Notes: a model not told the origin generated them from the letters alone. DNA of 64,000 nt from Pseudomonas sp. KU43P (GCF_033095865.1 NZ_AP019365.1:717501-781500), one strand, 5' to 3'; positions 13,293-22,652 are shown, counted from the first letter of the stretch. Numbers and translations are program-made.

Positions 13293-13800
13293 TCCTGCAG
13301 CGGGGCGCTTCGGGCGCCTCGCCTGGCTCTGGCTCAGCCTGCTGGTCCTGGTCCTTGACCAGGCCACCAAGCTGTATTTCAACAACGCCCTGAGCATGTA
13401 CCAGCAGATCGTGGTCATCCCTGACTACTTCAGCTGGACCCTGGCCTACAACACCGGCGCGGCGTTCAGCTTCCTGGCCGACAGCTCCGGCTGGCAGCGC
13501 TGGCTGTTCGCCCTGATCGCGGTGGTGGTCAGTGGCGTGCTAGTGGTCTGGCTCAAGCGCCTGGGGCGCGGCGAGACCTGGCTGGCAGTGGCGCTGGCGC
13601 TGGTGCTGGGCGGTGCACTGGGCAACCTGTACGACCGCATCGTGCTGGGCCATGTGGTCGATTTCATCCTGGTGCACTGGAAGAATATTCATCACTTCCC
13701 GGCCTTCAACCTGGCCGACAGCGCCATCACCGTTGGTGCGGTGATGCTGGCGCTGGATATGTTCAAGAGCAAGAAGTCCGAGGAACCGGCCCATGACTGA
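13285..13800 (+). CDS. lspA: Lipoprotein signal peptidase (signal peptidase II)
   Basis: A 171-residue inner-membrane aspartyl protease with four hydrophobic segments. It removes signal peptides from prolipoproteins after lipidation. The catalytic Asp motifs are visible as the NLYDRI..GHVVDF region and FNLADSAI. It sits in the conserved ileS-lspA-fkpB-ispH order and overlaps both neighbours by 8 nt. Confidence 0.96.
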   Translation: MPNPAAGRFGRLAWLWLSLLVLVLDQATKLYFNNALSMYQQIVVIPDYFSWTLAYNTGAAFSFLADSSGWQRWLFALIAVVVSGVLVVWLKRLGRGETWLAVALALVLGGALGNLYDRIVLGHVVDFILVHWKNIHHFPAFNLADSAITVGAVMLALDMFKSKKSEEPAHD

Positions 13801-14230
13801 CACCCGTATCGGCCAGAACACCGAAGTCACCCTGCACTTCGCGCTGCACCTGGAAAACGGCGATACCGTCGACAGCACGTTCGACAAGGCCCCGGCCACC
13901 TTCAAGGTCGGTGACGGCAACCTGCTGCCCGGTTTCGAGACCGCGCTGTTCGGCTTCAAGGCCGGTGACAAGCGCACCGTGGTGGTGGCTCCGGAGAATG
14001 CCTTCGGCCAGCCAAACCCGCAGAACGTGCAAGTCATGCCGCGGTCCAACTTCGAAGGCATGGAGTTGTCCGAAGGGCTGCTGATCATCTTCAACGATGC
14101 CGCCAACACCGAGCTGCCGGGTGTGGTCAAAGCGTTCGATGACGATCAGGTGACCATCGACTTCAATCACCCACTGGCTGGCAAGACCCTGACCTTCGAG
14201 GTAGAGATCCTCGAGGTGAAGGCCCTGTAA
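13793..14230 (+). CDS. fkpB: FKBP-type peptidyl-prolyl isomerase (FkpB/SlpA type)
   Basis: A 145-residue cytosolic FKBP domain protein of SlpA type, starting [19 protein letters not shown] and containing the insert-in-flap layout with NAFG and N-P..V. It speeds proline cis/trans isomerisation and probably acts as a folding helper. It lies between lspA and ispH, the classic position of fkpB/slpA. Confidence 0.93.
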   Translation: MTDTRIGQNTEVTLHFALHLENGDTVDSTFDKAPATFKVGDGNLLPGFETALFGFKAGDKRTVVVAPENAFGQPNPQNVQVMPRSNFEGMELSEGLLIIFNDAANTELPGVVKAFDDDQVTIDFNHPLAGKTLTFEVEILEVKAL

Positions 14231-14244
14231 GCCTGGAGCCGAGC

Positions 14245-15192
14245 ATGCAAATCAAACTCGCCAACCCACGCGGCTTCTGCGCAGGGGTCGACCGGGCGAT
14301 CGAGATCGTCAACCGGGCGCTGGAAGTCTTCGGCCCACCGATCTATGTGCGCCACGAAGTGGTGCACAACAAGTTCGTGGTGGAAGACCTGCGTAACCGT
14401 GGCGCCATCTTCGTCGAAGAGCTGGACCAGGTGCCGGACGATGTCATCGTCATCTTCAGCGCTCACGGTGTGTCCCAAGCCGTGCGCCAGGAGGCCGCCG
14501 GCCGTGGCCTGAAGGTGTTCGACGCGACCTGCCCGTTGGTCACCAAGGTGCACATCGAAGTGGCCAAGTACAGCCGGGATGGTCGCGAAACCATCCTGAT
14601 CGGCCATGAAGGGCACCCGGAAGTCGAAGGCACCATGGGCCAGTACGACGCCAGCAACGGCGGCGCCATCTACCTCGTCGAAGACGAAGACGATGTCGCC
14701 AAGCTGCAGGTGAACGACCCGGACCACCTGGCCTTCGTTACCCAGACCACGTTGTCGATGGACGACACCAGCCGTGTCATCGACGCTCTGCGTTCGCGCT
14801 TCCCGAACATTGGTGGCCCGCGCAAGGACGACATCTGCTACGCCACCCAGAACCGCCAAGATGCGGTCAAGCAACTGGCTGACGAGTGCGATGTGGTGCT
14901 GGTGGTGGGCAGCCCGAACAGTTCCAACTCCAACCGACTGCGCGAGCTGGCCGAGCGCATGGGTACTCCGGCGTATCTGATCGATGGTGCCGAAGACATG
15001 CAGCGCAGCTGGTTCGACCAGGCAGCACGGATCGGCATCACTGCCGGTGCTTCGGCCCCCGAAGTGCTGGTACGTGGTGTGATCGATCAGCTGAAGGCCT
15101 GGGGCGCCACGGGCGCCGAAGAGCTGGATGGGCGCCCGGAGAACATCACGTTCTCCATGCCCAAAGAGCTGCGGGTTCGCTCGCTGATCTGA
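14245..15192 (+). CDS. ispH: 4-hydroxy-3-methylbut-2-enyl diphosphate reductase
   Basis: A 315-residue iron-sulfur enzyme (LytB) catalysing the last step of the non-mevalonate isoprenoid pathway, making IPP and DMAPP. The N-terminal [11 protein letters not shown] holds the first cluster cysteine (C12), DATCPLV the second, and a third lies in the SNSNRLRE half. It closes the ileS-to-ispH operon. Its stop abuts the stop of the convergent pseudopilin gene, with no terminator seen between them. Confidence 0.96.
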   Translation: MQIKLANPRGFCAGVDRAIEIVNRALEVFGPPIYVRHEVVHNKFVVEDLRNRGAIFVEELDQVPDDVIVIFSAHGVSQAVRQEAAGRGLKVFDATCPLVTKVHIEVAKYSRDGRETILIGHEGHPEVEGTMGQYDASNGGAIYLVEDEDDVAKLQVNDPDHLAFVTQTTLSMDDTSRVIDALRSRFPNIGGPRKDDICYATQNRQDAVKQLADECDVVLVVGSPNSSNSNRLRELAERMGTPAYLIDGAEDMQRSWFDQAARIGITAGASAPEVLVRGVIDQLKAWGATGAEELDGRPENITFSMPKELRVRSLI

Positions 15193-15669
15193 TCATTGGC
15201 CTGCGCACAGCGGATTTTTTCGTTCCCCCGTGCGCAGGCTTATCCTGCCGGTTTTCGCCAGTACGACGTGATAGTGGCTGTCACAGATTTCCAGCGTCCC
15301 ACTCTGGAAGGTGTTGGCGTAGGTGAGCGGAATGCCCAGCGCACTGAACCTCACCTGCTCACCGATATTGCTCGCGATTTTCATGGGGCGTGCAAGGCGG
15401 TGTTCGCGCAATAACTGGTGATTGCTTTCAAGCATGACTCGCCAGCCTTTCCCCCAATCATTTTCCAAAGGCTGCACCAGCACGGGCTGGCTCTGCAGCA
15501 TGGCATGGCTCCGTGCGCTGCGCAGTGCATGAGCCAGATCCCGTGCCGCTGCCGATCTGTGCAGGTTATCGCTTAACTTGGCGTAGGCCGGCATGCCGAG
15601 TTGCGTCAGCAAAGCAGCCAACCCCAGGGTAAACATCATTTGAATCAGTGTTACGCCCTGTTGCTTCAC
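15193..15669 (-). CDS. FimT/GspH-type minor pseudopilin
   Basis: A 158-residue prepilin-like protein: a short basic leader (VKQQG), a cleavage site G-V, a hydrophobic helix and a GspH/FimT-like C-terminal part. The GTG at 15669 is chosen because GGGAGG lies 8 nt before it and it gives a normal short leader. The residue at mature position 5, usually Glu, is Gln here (VTLIQ). It diverges from the pilV-like gene to its right. FimT homologues are minor pilins that prime type IV pilus assembly, and some bind DNA. Confidence 0.8.
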   Translation of the reverse strand: MKQQGVTLIQMMFTLGLAALLTQLGMPAYAKLSDNLHRSAAARDLAHALRSARSHAMLQSQPVLVQPLENDWGKGWRVMLESNHQLLREHRLARPMKIASNIGEQVRFSALGIPLTYANTFQSGTLEICDSHYHVVLAKTGRISLRTGERKNPLCAGQ

Positions 15670-15778
15670 CGTGCAGTCCTCCCTGGAAGTGCTTCGCTGT
15701 AGCTTCAAGGTCACTGGACATGAGGTCCAGTCGAGCAAGTTCTAGGCAATTGCAGGAAAAGTCGCGGGAGGAGCAGGG

Positions 15779-15961
15779 ATGCACGAAAAGCAGCAGGGCA
15801 TGACGCTTCTGGAAGTGCTGTTGGCAGTATTGGTGGTGGCTGTGGGTATTTTTTCTGCAGCAGCCTTGCAGCTGAAGGCATTGCAGGCCGTCGACAGTGC
15901 ACGACGCGATGGGCAGGCGGCAATGGCGGAGCACAGTGAGCAAGAGAGGCATCGCCAATGA
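15779..15961 (+). CDS. Short PilV-like minor pseudopilin
   Basis: Only 60 residues: leader MHEKQQG, then MTLLEVLLAVLVVAVGIFSA, the class III signal and hydrophobic helix of PilV/GspI-type pilins with Glu at mature position 5. Typical PilV proteins exceed 120 residues, so this one keeps the stalk and lacks a head domain. It has a strong site (GGGAGGAGCAGGG) before ATG 15779 and its stop overlaps the start of the next gene (ATGA), arguing that it is translated as it stands. Confidence 0.75.
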   Translation: MHEKQQGMTLLEVLLAVLVVAVGIFSAAALQLKALQAVDSARRDGQAAMAEHSEQERHRQ

Positions 15962-16605
15962 GGCGTCGTCAGAGCGGTTTCGGGTTGCTCGAAGCCACGC
16001 TGGCGCTGGCCATCGGGCTGATGGTGCTGGCGGCGACCAGTCAACTGTTCGCCTCCGCTCACCAGAGCTGGCGTCTGCAAGGTGCTGCATTGCGCTTGCA
16101 GGACGATGCTCGCCTGGCGCTGTTGCGCATGGCCCAGGATATCCGCCTGGCGGGGATGTTCGGTTGCCTGCGTCTGAAGCCAGGCGACTTTGAAAGCCCG
16201 GCTGCCCGGCAAGTTTTTACCCGCCCGCTGGATATCGGCCCATCCAGCCTGAGCCTGGTCGCCGCCGAACTGCCCGGGCATACCGGCCCTGCGGACTGGA
16301 CTCTGCTGACAGACTGCACCTGCAAGGCCCAGGTAAAAAACGGCCGTTATCCAGCCACAGACGAACTCATGGCAATCCCCATCAGCCGCATTCGCTACGA
16401 GTTGTCAGGCACCACGCTCATGTTTACGAGGCGTAATCAGAGGCAGTCTCTGGTCGATCATGTTCGTGAATTGCAAGTGGCGCTTGTACAAAGCCCGCAA
16501 GGGCAGAGGGTGGACCTGCAACTGACGATGTACGAACCAACGTTTGAGATCGAGCAGCGCCATGCGCTGAGCGTAGCGCTGCGCAACCCGGTACCAGGGC
16601 CATGA
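15958..16605 (+). CDS. PilW-like minor pseudopilin
   Basis: A 215-residue prepilin: leader RRRQSG, then FGLLEATLALAIGLMVLAA with Glu at mature position 5, and a long head starting with the RLQDDARLALLRMAQDIRLAG signature seen in PilW. Minor pilins of this type form the initiation complex at the pilus tip. It overlaps the gene before it by 4 nt and the next gene by 4 nt. Confidence 0.82.
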   Translation: MRRRQSGFGLLEATLALAIGLMVLAATSQLFASAHQSWRLQGAALRLQDDARLALLRMAQDIRLAGMFGCLRLKPGDFESPAARQVFTRPLDIGPSSLSLVAAELPGHTGPADWTLLTDCTCKAQVKNGRYPATDELMAIPISRIRYELSGTTLMFTRRNQRQSLVDHVRELQVALVQSPQGQRVDLQLTMYEPTFEIEQRHALSVALRNPVPGP

Positions 16606-17075
16606 ACGGTCAGCGTGGCATGGTCTTGCTGCTGGCACTGGTGCTGAGCGTGTTCCTGAGCTTGTTGGCTGCTTCAGCCTTGCGCGATGCACTGGTTGAT
16701 ACACGAATGACCGGCGCCATGCGTGATGGCCTGTTTGCATTCGAGCAAGCTGAAGTCGCGCTGCTGGCCGGGGCAGAGGTATTGCAACGGGCGCCACCTG
16801 GACCTTGCCAGAGTTGTCTGCCGCCGCCGAGACCGCACGCGCTGCAAGGCCCATGGCAAAGCACCCAGGGCGGCTACTACCAGCTACAGAACCTGGGCGT
16901 CACCGACAAGGCCGCGCACATGCCAGAAGGTGAGCAGGTCACGCTTTACCGCGTCACGGCAGTCAGCAAGCAACTGGCTGCCCGGCAGGTGCTGGAGGCG
17001 GTATACGCGATGCCAACCGCTCAAGCCCGAGCCCCCCAGCGCATCCTCTGGCGCCAGAGACTGAGAGAAGACTGA
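16602..17075 (+). CDS. PilX-like minor pilin protein
   Basis: 157 residues. The N-terminus MNGQRGMVLLLALVLSVFLS lacks the Glu at mature position 5, as is usual for PilX/GspK-type tip pilins, and the helix continues into ALRDALVDTRMTGAMRD. A CQSC pair lies in the head. It overlaps the PilW-like gene and is followed at once by the PilE-like gene. In P. aeruginosa PilX is encoded with the adhesin PilY1; no pilY1 is present in this cluster. Confidence 0.78.
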   Translation: MNGQRGMVLLLALVLSVFLSLLAASALRDALVDTRMTGAMRDGLFAFEQAEVALLAGAEVLQRAPPGPCQSCLPPPRPHALQGPWQSTQGGYYQLQNLGVTDKAAHMPEGEQVTLYRVTAVSKQLAARQVLEAVYAMPTAQARAPQRILWRQRLRED

Positions 17076-17076
17076 C

Positions 17077-17466
17077 ATGCAGCAAGGCCTGAGCCTGATC
17101 GAGTTGTTGATTGTCATGGCCGTCATCGGCATTCTGGCAGCCATTGCCTACCCCAGTTACAGCGACCAGCTTCGGCGAGCCGCGCGCAGCGAAGTGGTCG
17201 GCCTGCTGCATGACGCTGCCCTGCGCCTGGAACAGCATCGTGTGCGCACCGGCCAGTACGCCGAAGGCGACCCTGCATTGCCCGTCGCCAACCGCCATTA
17301 CAGCCTGCAGGCCATTCGCGACAGCGACACCTTCACGCTGCTCGCCCGGCGCCTGCCGGGTGGCCTGATGGCCGATGACCGCTGTGGCGATTTCCGGCTC
17401 GACCAGGCGCTCGTACGCAGCAATCCGGGCGGTGTCGAGGCCGCAGAGCGCTGCTGGGGAAGCTGA
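17077..17466 (+). CDS. PilE-like minor pilin
   Basis: A 129-residue type IV pilin-like protein with a minimal leader (MQQG) and LSLIELLIVMAVIGILAAIA, then AYPSYSDQLRRAARSE as in PilE. Two cysteines near the C-terminus could form the D-loop disulfide. It is last in the minor pilin run, starting 1 nt after the PilX-like stop, and thiO follows. Confidence 0.85.
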   Translation: MQQGLSLIELLIVMAVIGILAAIAYPSYSDQLRRAARSEVVGLLHDAALRLEQHRVRTGQYAEGDPALPVANRHYSLQAIRDSDTFTLLARRLPGGLMADDRCGDFRLDQALVRSNPGGVEAAERCWGS

Positions 17467-17519
17467 AGGTTGAATGATGCCCGTGCATCGCGGTTTTACT
17501 TCAGGTGTTGGATCGACAG

Positions 17520-18617
17520 ATGAGCAAGCAAGTAGTGGTGGTGGGCGGCGGGGTGATCGGCCTGCTGACGGCATACAACCTGGCGGCGAAGGTCGGGCAG
17601 GTGGTGGTGTGTGACCAGGGCGAGGTCGGCCGTGAGTCGTCCTGGGCCGGTGGCGGTATCGTTTCGCCCCTGTATCCCTGGCGCTACAGCCCGGCAGTGA
17701 CTGCCTTGGCGCATTGGTCGCAGGACTTTTATCCACAGCTGGGCGAGCGCCTGTTCGCCAGCACCGGCCTGGACCCTGAGGTGCACACCACTGGCCTTTA
17801 CTGGCTCGACCTGGACGACGAGGCCCAAGCATTGGCCTGGGCCGAGCGCGAGGGGCGACCACTGAGTGCCGTGGACATCTCGGCGGCCTACGATGCCGTG
17901 CCGGTACTAGGCCCGGGCTTCAAGCGGGCGATCTTCATGGCGGGCGTTGCCAACGTGCGCAACCCACGGCTGGTGAAGTCGCTCAAGGCAGCGCTGCTGG
18001 CGCTGCCCAACGTGACCTTGCGCGAACACTGCCAGATCACCGGCTTTGTGCACGAACAAGGGCGCGTCGTCGGCGTGCAGACGGCAGAGGGCGTGTTGCG
18101 GGCCGATGATGTGGTGCTCAGCGCAGGCGCCTGGAGTGGTGACTTGTTGCGCACGCTTGGCCTCGATCTGCCGGTGGAGCCGGTGAAGGGGCAGATGATT
18201 CTGTTCAAGTGCGCCGCGGACTTCTTGCCGAGCATGGTACTGGCCAAGGGGCGTTATGCGATCCCGCGCCGGGATGGGCATATTCTGGTGGGCAGCACCT
18301 TGGAGCATGCCGGGTATGACAAGACCCCGACCGAGGAGGCATTGGCCAGCCTGAAGGCTTCGGCAATCGAATTGCTGCCCGAGCTTCAGGGGGCTGAAGT
18401 AGTGGGGCACTGGGCTGGATTGCGGCCTGGCTCGCCCGAAGGTGTTCCGTATATCGGGCGAGTGCCGGGGCATGAGGGGTTGTGGCTGAACTGCGGGCAC
18501 TACCGTAATGGGTTGGTACTGGCGCCGGCTTCGTGCCAGTTGTTTGCTGACCTGTTGACCGGGGCCGAGCCGATTATCGACCCGGCGCCGTATGCGCCGG
18601 AAGGGCGTCTGGGTTGA
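17520..18617 (+). CDS. thiO: Glycine oxidase ThiO (FAD-dependent)
   Basis: A 365-residue FAD-dependent amine oxidase of the DAO family, with the dinucleotide-binding motif VVVGGGVIGLL at the N-terminus. ThiO oxidises glycine to the imine used to build the thiazole ring of thiamine. ATG 17520 is preferred to the GTG at 17505 because it places the Rossmann motif at residue 5. The length equals that I know for P. putida ThiO. Confidence 0.9.
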   Translation: MSKQVVVVGGGVIGLLTAYNLAAKVGQVVVCDQGEVGRESSWAGGGIVSPLYPWRYSPAVTALAHWSQDFYPQLGERLFASTGLDPEVHTTGLYWLDLDDEAQALAWAEREGRPLSAVDISAAYDAVPVLGPGFKRAIFMAGVANVRNPRLVKSLKAALLALPNVTLREHCQITGFVHEQGRVVGVQTAEGVLRADDVVLSAGAWSGDLLRTLGLDLPVEPVKGQMILFKCAADFLPSMVLAKGRYAIPRRDGHILVGSTLEHAGYDKTPTEEALASLKASAIELLPELQGAEVVGHWAGLRPGSPEGVPYIGRVPGHEGLWLNCGHYRNGLVLAPASCQLFADLLTGAEPIIDPAPYAPEGRLG

Positions 18618-18646
18618 GATCGCCGGGCCCGCTTTGCGGGCCTTTC

Positions 18647-19106
18647 GCCGGCAAGCCAGCTCCCACAGGTACAGCGCAGGCCATGAGGGCGGTGCTATCG
18701 CTGTAGGAGCCGGCAAGCCAGCTCCCACAGGTACATCGCAGGCCATGAGGGCGGTGCTATCGCTGTAGGAGCCGGCAAGCCAGCTCCCACAGGTACAGCG
18801 CAGGCCATGAGGGCGGTGCTATCGCTGTAGGAGCCGGCAAGCCAGCTCCCACAGGTACAGCGCAGGCCATGAGGGCGGTGCTATCGCTGTGGGAGCCGGC
18901 AAGCCAGCTCCCACAGGTACAACGCAGGCCATGAGGGCGGTGCTATCGCTGTAGGAGCCGGCAAGCCAGCTCCCACAGGTACAGCGCAGGCCATGAGGGC
19001 GGTGCTATCGCTGTGGGAGCCGGCAAGCCAGCTTCCACAGGTACAGCGCAGGCCATGAGGGCGGTGCTATCGCTGTAGGAGCCGGCTTGCCGGCGATGAG
19101 GCCAAC
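18647..19106. repeat. Tandem array of seven 62-bp REP-derived repeats
   Basis: Units start at 18647, 18709, 18771, 18833, 18895, 18957 and 19019, exactly 62 bp apart and nearly identical. Each has GCCGGCAAGCCAGCTCCCAC, then AGGTACAGCGCAGGCCATGA, then GGGCGGTGCTATCGCTGTAGGA. A closing inverted REP half, GCCGGCTTGCCGGCGATGAGGCC, begins at 19081. It fills the gap between thiO and the convergent amidase gene and holds no ORF I would defend. Confidence 0.95.
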
Positions 19107-19113
19107 CAACCCC

Positions 19114-20523
19114 TCAGCCAGTAACCGGCGCCTGCAGATGCCGGCTCGGATAATGCTGCTCATACACCTTGCACACCCGCAGCACCTGCTCATCGGCAAA
19201 CCGCCCAGCCACCACCTGCAAGCCCACCGGCAAGCCTTCGCGGGTGAACCCGCACGGCACCGAAGCCGCTGGCTGCTGGGTCAGGTTGAACGGGTAGCTG
19301 AACGGCGTCCACTCCATCCATTGCGCCATCCCCGACCCCGGCGGCACGTTGTGCCCAGCCTCGAACGCCACCAACGGCAGCATCGGTGAGACCAGCACAT
19401 CGTAATGCTGGTGAAAGGCGTTCATCTTCGCAATCAGTTCGGCCCGCGCTTCCAGCGCCAGGGTGTATTCGCTCAGGCTGATGCGCGCCCCTTGTTCGGC
19501 AATCCAGCGCAGCCCGGGGTCGAGTAGTGCCCGTTGTTGCTCGCTGAAGCTGCTGGCCAGCCGCGCCGCGCCGGCGAACCACAGGGTATTGAATACCTCC
19601 AGCGGGTCGTTGAAGCCGGGGTCCACTTCTTCCACCTGTGCACCAAGCCGCGCCAGGCGCTGCACCGCTTGCGCCACCAACGCCTGGATTTGCGGGTCGA
19701 CCTGCACGTAGCCGAAGTCGGCGCTGTAGGCGATGCGCAGGCCGCTGAGGTCTTGCTCCTGGCCCAGCCAAGGCCCCTGCCTGGGCGCCCCGGCCAAGCC
19801 ATCACGGGCATCGGGGCGGGCTACGCAATCGAGCATCAGTACCGAGTCCTCGACGGTGCGGGTCATCGGCCCCAGGTGCGAAAGCACGGTCATGGCGCTG
19901 GCCGGCCATTGCGGCACGTAGCCGAAGGTGGGCTTGATGCCGAAGGTGCCGGTAAAGGCACAGGGGATGCGAATGGAGCCGCCGGCATCACTGCCCTGGT
20001 GCAGCACGCCGAGGTTCAGCGCGGCAGCAGCGGCAGCGCCGCCGGACGACCCGCCAGCGGTCAGGCGCGTGTCCCAGGGGTTGCGGGTAATGCCGTACAG
20101 CGGGTTGTCGGTCACCCCTTTCCAGCCGAACTCGGGCGTGGTGGTCTTGCCCACCAGTACCGCGCCCGCTTCACGCATGAACGCGCTGAATGGTGCATCC
20201 ACGTCCCACGGGCCGGCGGCCGACGTGGTGCGTGAACCCTTGCGCGTGGGCATGCCACAGGTCAGGGTCAGGTCCTTGATCGAGGCCGGTATCCCATCCA
20301 GCCGGCCACAGGGCTCGCCGCGCTGCCAGCGCTGCTCGCTGGCGCGGGCGGCGGCGCGGGCGCCTTCGGCGTCCACATGGCAGTAGGCGTTGACCGCCGG
20401 GTTGTGCTGGTCGATACGCGCCAGTACATCGTCGACCACCTCCACCGGTGACAGTTGCCGGCGCTGATAGAGATCGAGCAGTTCGACGGCGGTGAATTCT
20501 CCAATGGCAGTCTTGCTGGGCAT
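19114..20523 (-). CDS. Amidase-signature family amidase
   Basis: A 469-residue enzyme of the amidase-signature family (Ser-cisSer-Lys triad). The glycine/serine-rich core GGSSGGAAAAAA is followed by GSDAGGSIR with the nucleophile region, and the Lys is in SIKDLTLT. It hydrolyses an amide to acid and ammonia; the substrate is not set by sequence. ATG 20523 follows the carbamoylase stop by 1 nt, so it is the last gene of a leftward operon with a carbamoylase and an amino-acid-type ABC transporter, pointing to use of amides or N-carbamoyl compounds as nitrogen source. Confidence 0.88.
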   Translation of the reverse strand: MPSKTAIGEFTAVELLDLYQRRQLSPVEVVDDVLARIDQHNPAVNAYCHVDAEGARAAARASEQRWQRGEPCGRLDGIPASIKDLTLTCGMPTRKGSRTTSAAGPWDVDAPFSAFMREAGAVLVGKTTTPEFGWKGVTDNPLYGITRNPWDTRLTAGGSSGGAAAAAALNLGVLHQGSDAGGSIRIPCAFTGTFGIKPTFGYVPQWPASAMTVLSHLGPMTRTVEDSVLMLDCVARPDARDGLAGAPRQGPWLGQEQDLSGLRIAYSADFGYVQVDPQIQALVAQAVQRLARLGAQVEEVDPGFNDPLEVFNTLWFAGAARLASSFSEQQRALLDPGLRWIAEQGARISLSEYTLALEARAELIAKMNAFHQHYDVLVSPMLPLVAFEAGHNVPPGSGMAQWMEWTPFSYPFNLTQQPAASVPCGFTREGLPVGLQVVAGRFADEQVLRVCKVYEQHYPSRHLQAPVTG

Positions 20524-20524
20524 C

Positions 20525-21802
20525 TCAATGGGCTCCCTGGTTGGCGGCCTGGAACATGGCGCGCAACAGCACATCACAGCCGTCGGCGAGGTCCTGTGGC
20601 GCGGCGTTTTCGATTTCGTTGTGGCTGATGCCGCCTTCGCACGGTACGAAGATCATCCCGGCCGGGCCCAGCTCGGCGAGGAAGATCGCGTCGTGGCCGG
20701 CACCGCTGACGATGTCCATATGGCTCAGGCCCAGTTCGCGTGCTCCCTGACGCACGGCATCGACGCACTGCTCGGCGAAGTACAGCGGCGGGAAGTCGGC
20801 GGTGGGAGTCAGCTCGACGTGCAGGCCGTGCCTGGCGGCGCTGCTTTCGATGGCTGCGCGCACCTCGTCGACCATGGTTTGCAGATGACCGGGGTCGAGG
20901 TGGCGCAGGTCGATCGTCATGTTCACCTGGCCGGGGATGACGTTGCGCGAGCCCGGGTGCAGGTTCAGGCAGCCAACCGTGCCACAGGCATGCGGCTGGT
21001 GGGCATGGGCCACGCGGTTGATCGCTGCCACCACTTCGGCGGCGCCGACCAGTGCGTCCTTGCGCAGGTGCATCGGTGTTGGGCCGGCGTGCGCTTCGAC
21101 ACCGGTGAGCACCAGGTCGAACCACTTCTGCCCAAGGCAACCCTGGACCACGCCGATGGTGGTGCACTGGTCTTCCAGTACTGGGCCCTGTTCGATATGC
21201 GCCTCGAAGTAGGCGCCGACCGGGTGACCGGTAGGCACGCGCGGGCCGGCGTAGCCGATACGTGAGAGTTCGGCACCGACCGACAGGCCCTGGTCATCGA
21301 CCTTGTCGAGGGTTTCCTGCAGGCCGAACTTACCGGCGAACACGCCCGAACCCATCATACATGGCGGGAAGCGCGAGCCCTCTTCGTTGGTCCATACCAC
21401 CACTTCCAGCGGCGCTTCGGTGGTCAGTTGCAGGTCGTTGAGGGTGCGCATCACCTCCAGCCCGGCCATCACGCCGTAGCAACCATCGAACTTGCCACCA
21501 GTGGGCTGGGTGTCGATATGGCTGCCGGTCATCACCGGTGGCAAAGCCGGGTTACGTCCCGGGCGGCGGGCGAAGATGTTGCCGATGGCGTCGACGCTGA
21601 CCGTGCAGCCGGCCTCGGTGCACCAGCGCACGAACAGGTCCCGGGCCTGGCGGTCGAGGTCGGTCAACGCCAGGCGGCACACACCGCCCTTGGCGGTGGC
21701 GCCGAGTTCGGCCAGGTCCATCAGCGACTGCCACAGGCGTTCACGGTTGACCAGTGCGCCCTGGCCGAGCAGGTGTTGCGAGGGATCGATGCGGGTATTC
21801 AT
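20525..21802 (-). CDS. M20-family Zn-dependent amidohydrolase (N-carbamoyl-amino acid / beta-ureidopropionase type)
   Basis: A 425-residue M20-family amidase of the HyuC/AmaB group. Metal ligands are visible in GSHIDTQPTGGKFDGCYG and TNEEGSRFPP, with further His in HIEQGPVLE and the C-terminal SGAGHDA. Relatives cleave N-carbamoyl-L-amino acids, ureidopropionate or allantoate. ATG 21802 has GGAGAG upstream and replaces a more distal in-frame start. It is paired with the amidase gene. Confidence 0.87.
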   Translation of the reverse strand: MNTRIDPSQHLLGQGALVNRERLWQSLMDLAELGATAKGGVCRLALTDLDRQARDLFVRWCTEAGCTVSVDAIGNIFARRPGRNPALPPVMTGSHIDTQPTGGKFDGCYGVMAGLEVMRTLNDLQLTTEAPLEVVVWTNEEGSRFPPCMMGSGVFAGKFGLQETLDKVDDQGLSVGAELSRIGYAGPRVPTGHPVGAYFEAHIEQGPVLEDQCTTIGVVQGCLGQKWFDLVLTGVEAHAGPTPMHLRKDALVGAAEVVAAINRVAHAHQPHACGTVGCLNLHPGSRNVIPGQVNMTIDLRHLDPGHLQTMVDEVRAAIESSAARHGLHVELTPTADFPPLYFAEQCVDAVRQGARELGLSHMDIVSGAGHDAIFLAELGPAGMIFVPCEGGISHNEIENAAPQDLADGCDVLLRAMFQAANQGAH

Positions 21803-21843
21803 GTGGCGTCTCTCCAATGGCGAGGATCTGTGTTGTCAGGGCT

Positions 21844-21940
21844 GGCCCTATCGCCGGCAAGCCGGCTCTCACAGGTACAGCGCAGGCCTTGAGGGCGATG
21901 CTGCCCTCTGTGGGAGCCGGCTTGCCGGCGATAGGGCCGG
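21844..21940. repeat. Inverted pair of REP elements
   Basis: GGCCCTATCGCCGGCAAGCC at the left and GGCTTGCCGGCGATAGGGCC at the right face each other around about 55 bp, forming a BIME-like unit between livF and the carbamoylase gene, inside a likely operon. It may dampen read-through or protect the upstream transcript from decay. Confidence 0.9.
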
Positions 21941-21956
21941 TGCCGGCACCACAAGG

Positions 21957-22652
21957 TCAGGCACTCAGGGCCAGGTAGCGGTTCTTGATGCTCGGGTCTT
22001 CGCGGAACTGGGCGGCGCTGCCCTGGTAGGCGACGCGGCCCTGTTCGAGCACGTAGTGCCGGTCGGCGAGGGCGTCGCAGACCATCAGGTTCTGCTCCAC
22101 CAGCAGAATCGACAGGCCTTCGTCCTTGATCCGCCGCAGGATCTTCACCAGCTCGTCGACAATCACCGGCGCCAGGCCTTCGGTCGGCTCGTCGAGGATC
22201 AGCAGCTTGGGGTCGTTGAGCAGGGCGCGGGCGATGGCCAGCATCTGCTGCTCGCCACCGGAGAGGGCGAAGCCACCGTTGCGCCGGCGCTCTTTCAGGC
22301 GCGGGAACATGGTGTACACATCCTCCAGCTGCCAACGGCTGTCTTTGCGCACGGCAATCTTCAGGTTCTCCTCGACACTGAGCTGGCGGAAGATGCCGCG
22401 GTGTTCGGGCACCAGGGCGATGCCTTGGCGGGCAATATCGAAGATTTCGCGACCGACCAGTTGCTGGCCGTCGAAGGTGATCTGCCCCTGGCGCGGCCGC
22501 ACGATGCCGAGAATGCTGCGCAGCGTGGTGGTCTTGCCTGCGCCGTTGCGCCCCAGCAGGGTCACCAGTTCGCCCGCGCCGACCTGCAGCGAGACGCCCT
22601 CGAGCACGTGGCTCTTGTCGTAGTAGGAATGGATCGATTCGACGTTGAGCAT
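21957..22652 (-). CDS. livF: Branched-chain amino acid-type ABC transporter ATP-binding protein LivF
   Basis: 231 residues. The Walker A motif is GRNGAGKTT, the ABC signature FALSGGEQQMLAIARALL and Walker B LLILDEPTEGLAP. The length and C-terminus fit LivF. It overlaps livG by 1 nt and pairs with it to power the LivHM permease. The solute is probably linked to the amidase and carbamoylase of the same operon and need not be a branched-chain amino acid. Confidence 0.92.
   Translation of the reverse strand: MLNVESIHSYYDKSHVLEGVSLQVGAGELVTLLGRNGAGKTTTLRSILGIVRPRQGQITFDGQQLVGREIFDIARQGIALVPEHRGIFRQLSVEENLKIAVRKDSRWQLEDVYTMFPRLKERRRNGGFALSGGEQQMLAIARALLNDPKLLILDEPTEGLAPVIVDELVKILRRIKDEGLSILLVEQNLMVCDALADRHYVLEQGRVAYQGSAAQFREDPSIKNRYLALSA

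Noticed and set aside
10437..13418. A 993-codon open frame antisense to ileS
   Set aside because: It is a high-GC shadow of a certain gene. Similar long antisense frames over clpB, murJ and the MCE gene are rejected for the same reason.
18647..19106. CRISPR-like regular repeats
   Set aside because: The 62-bp units are identical along their whole length, so there are no variable spacers, and the unit is a REP derivative. No cas genes are present.
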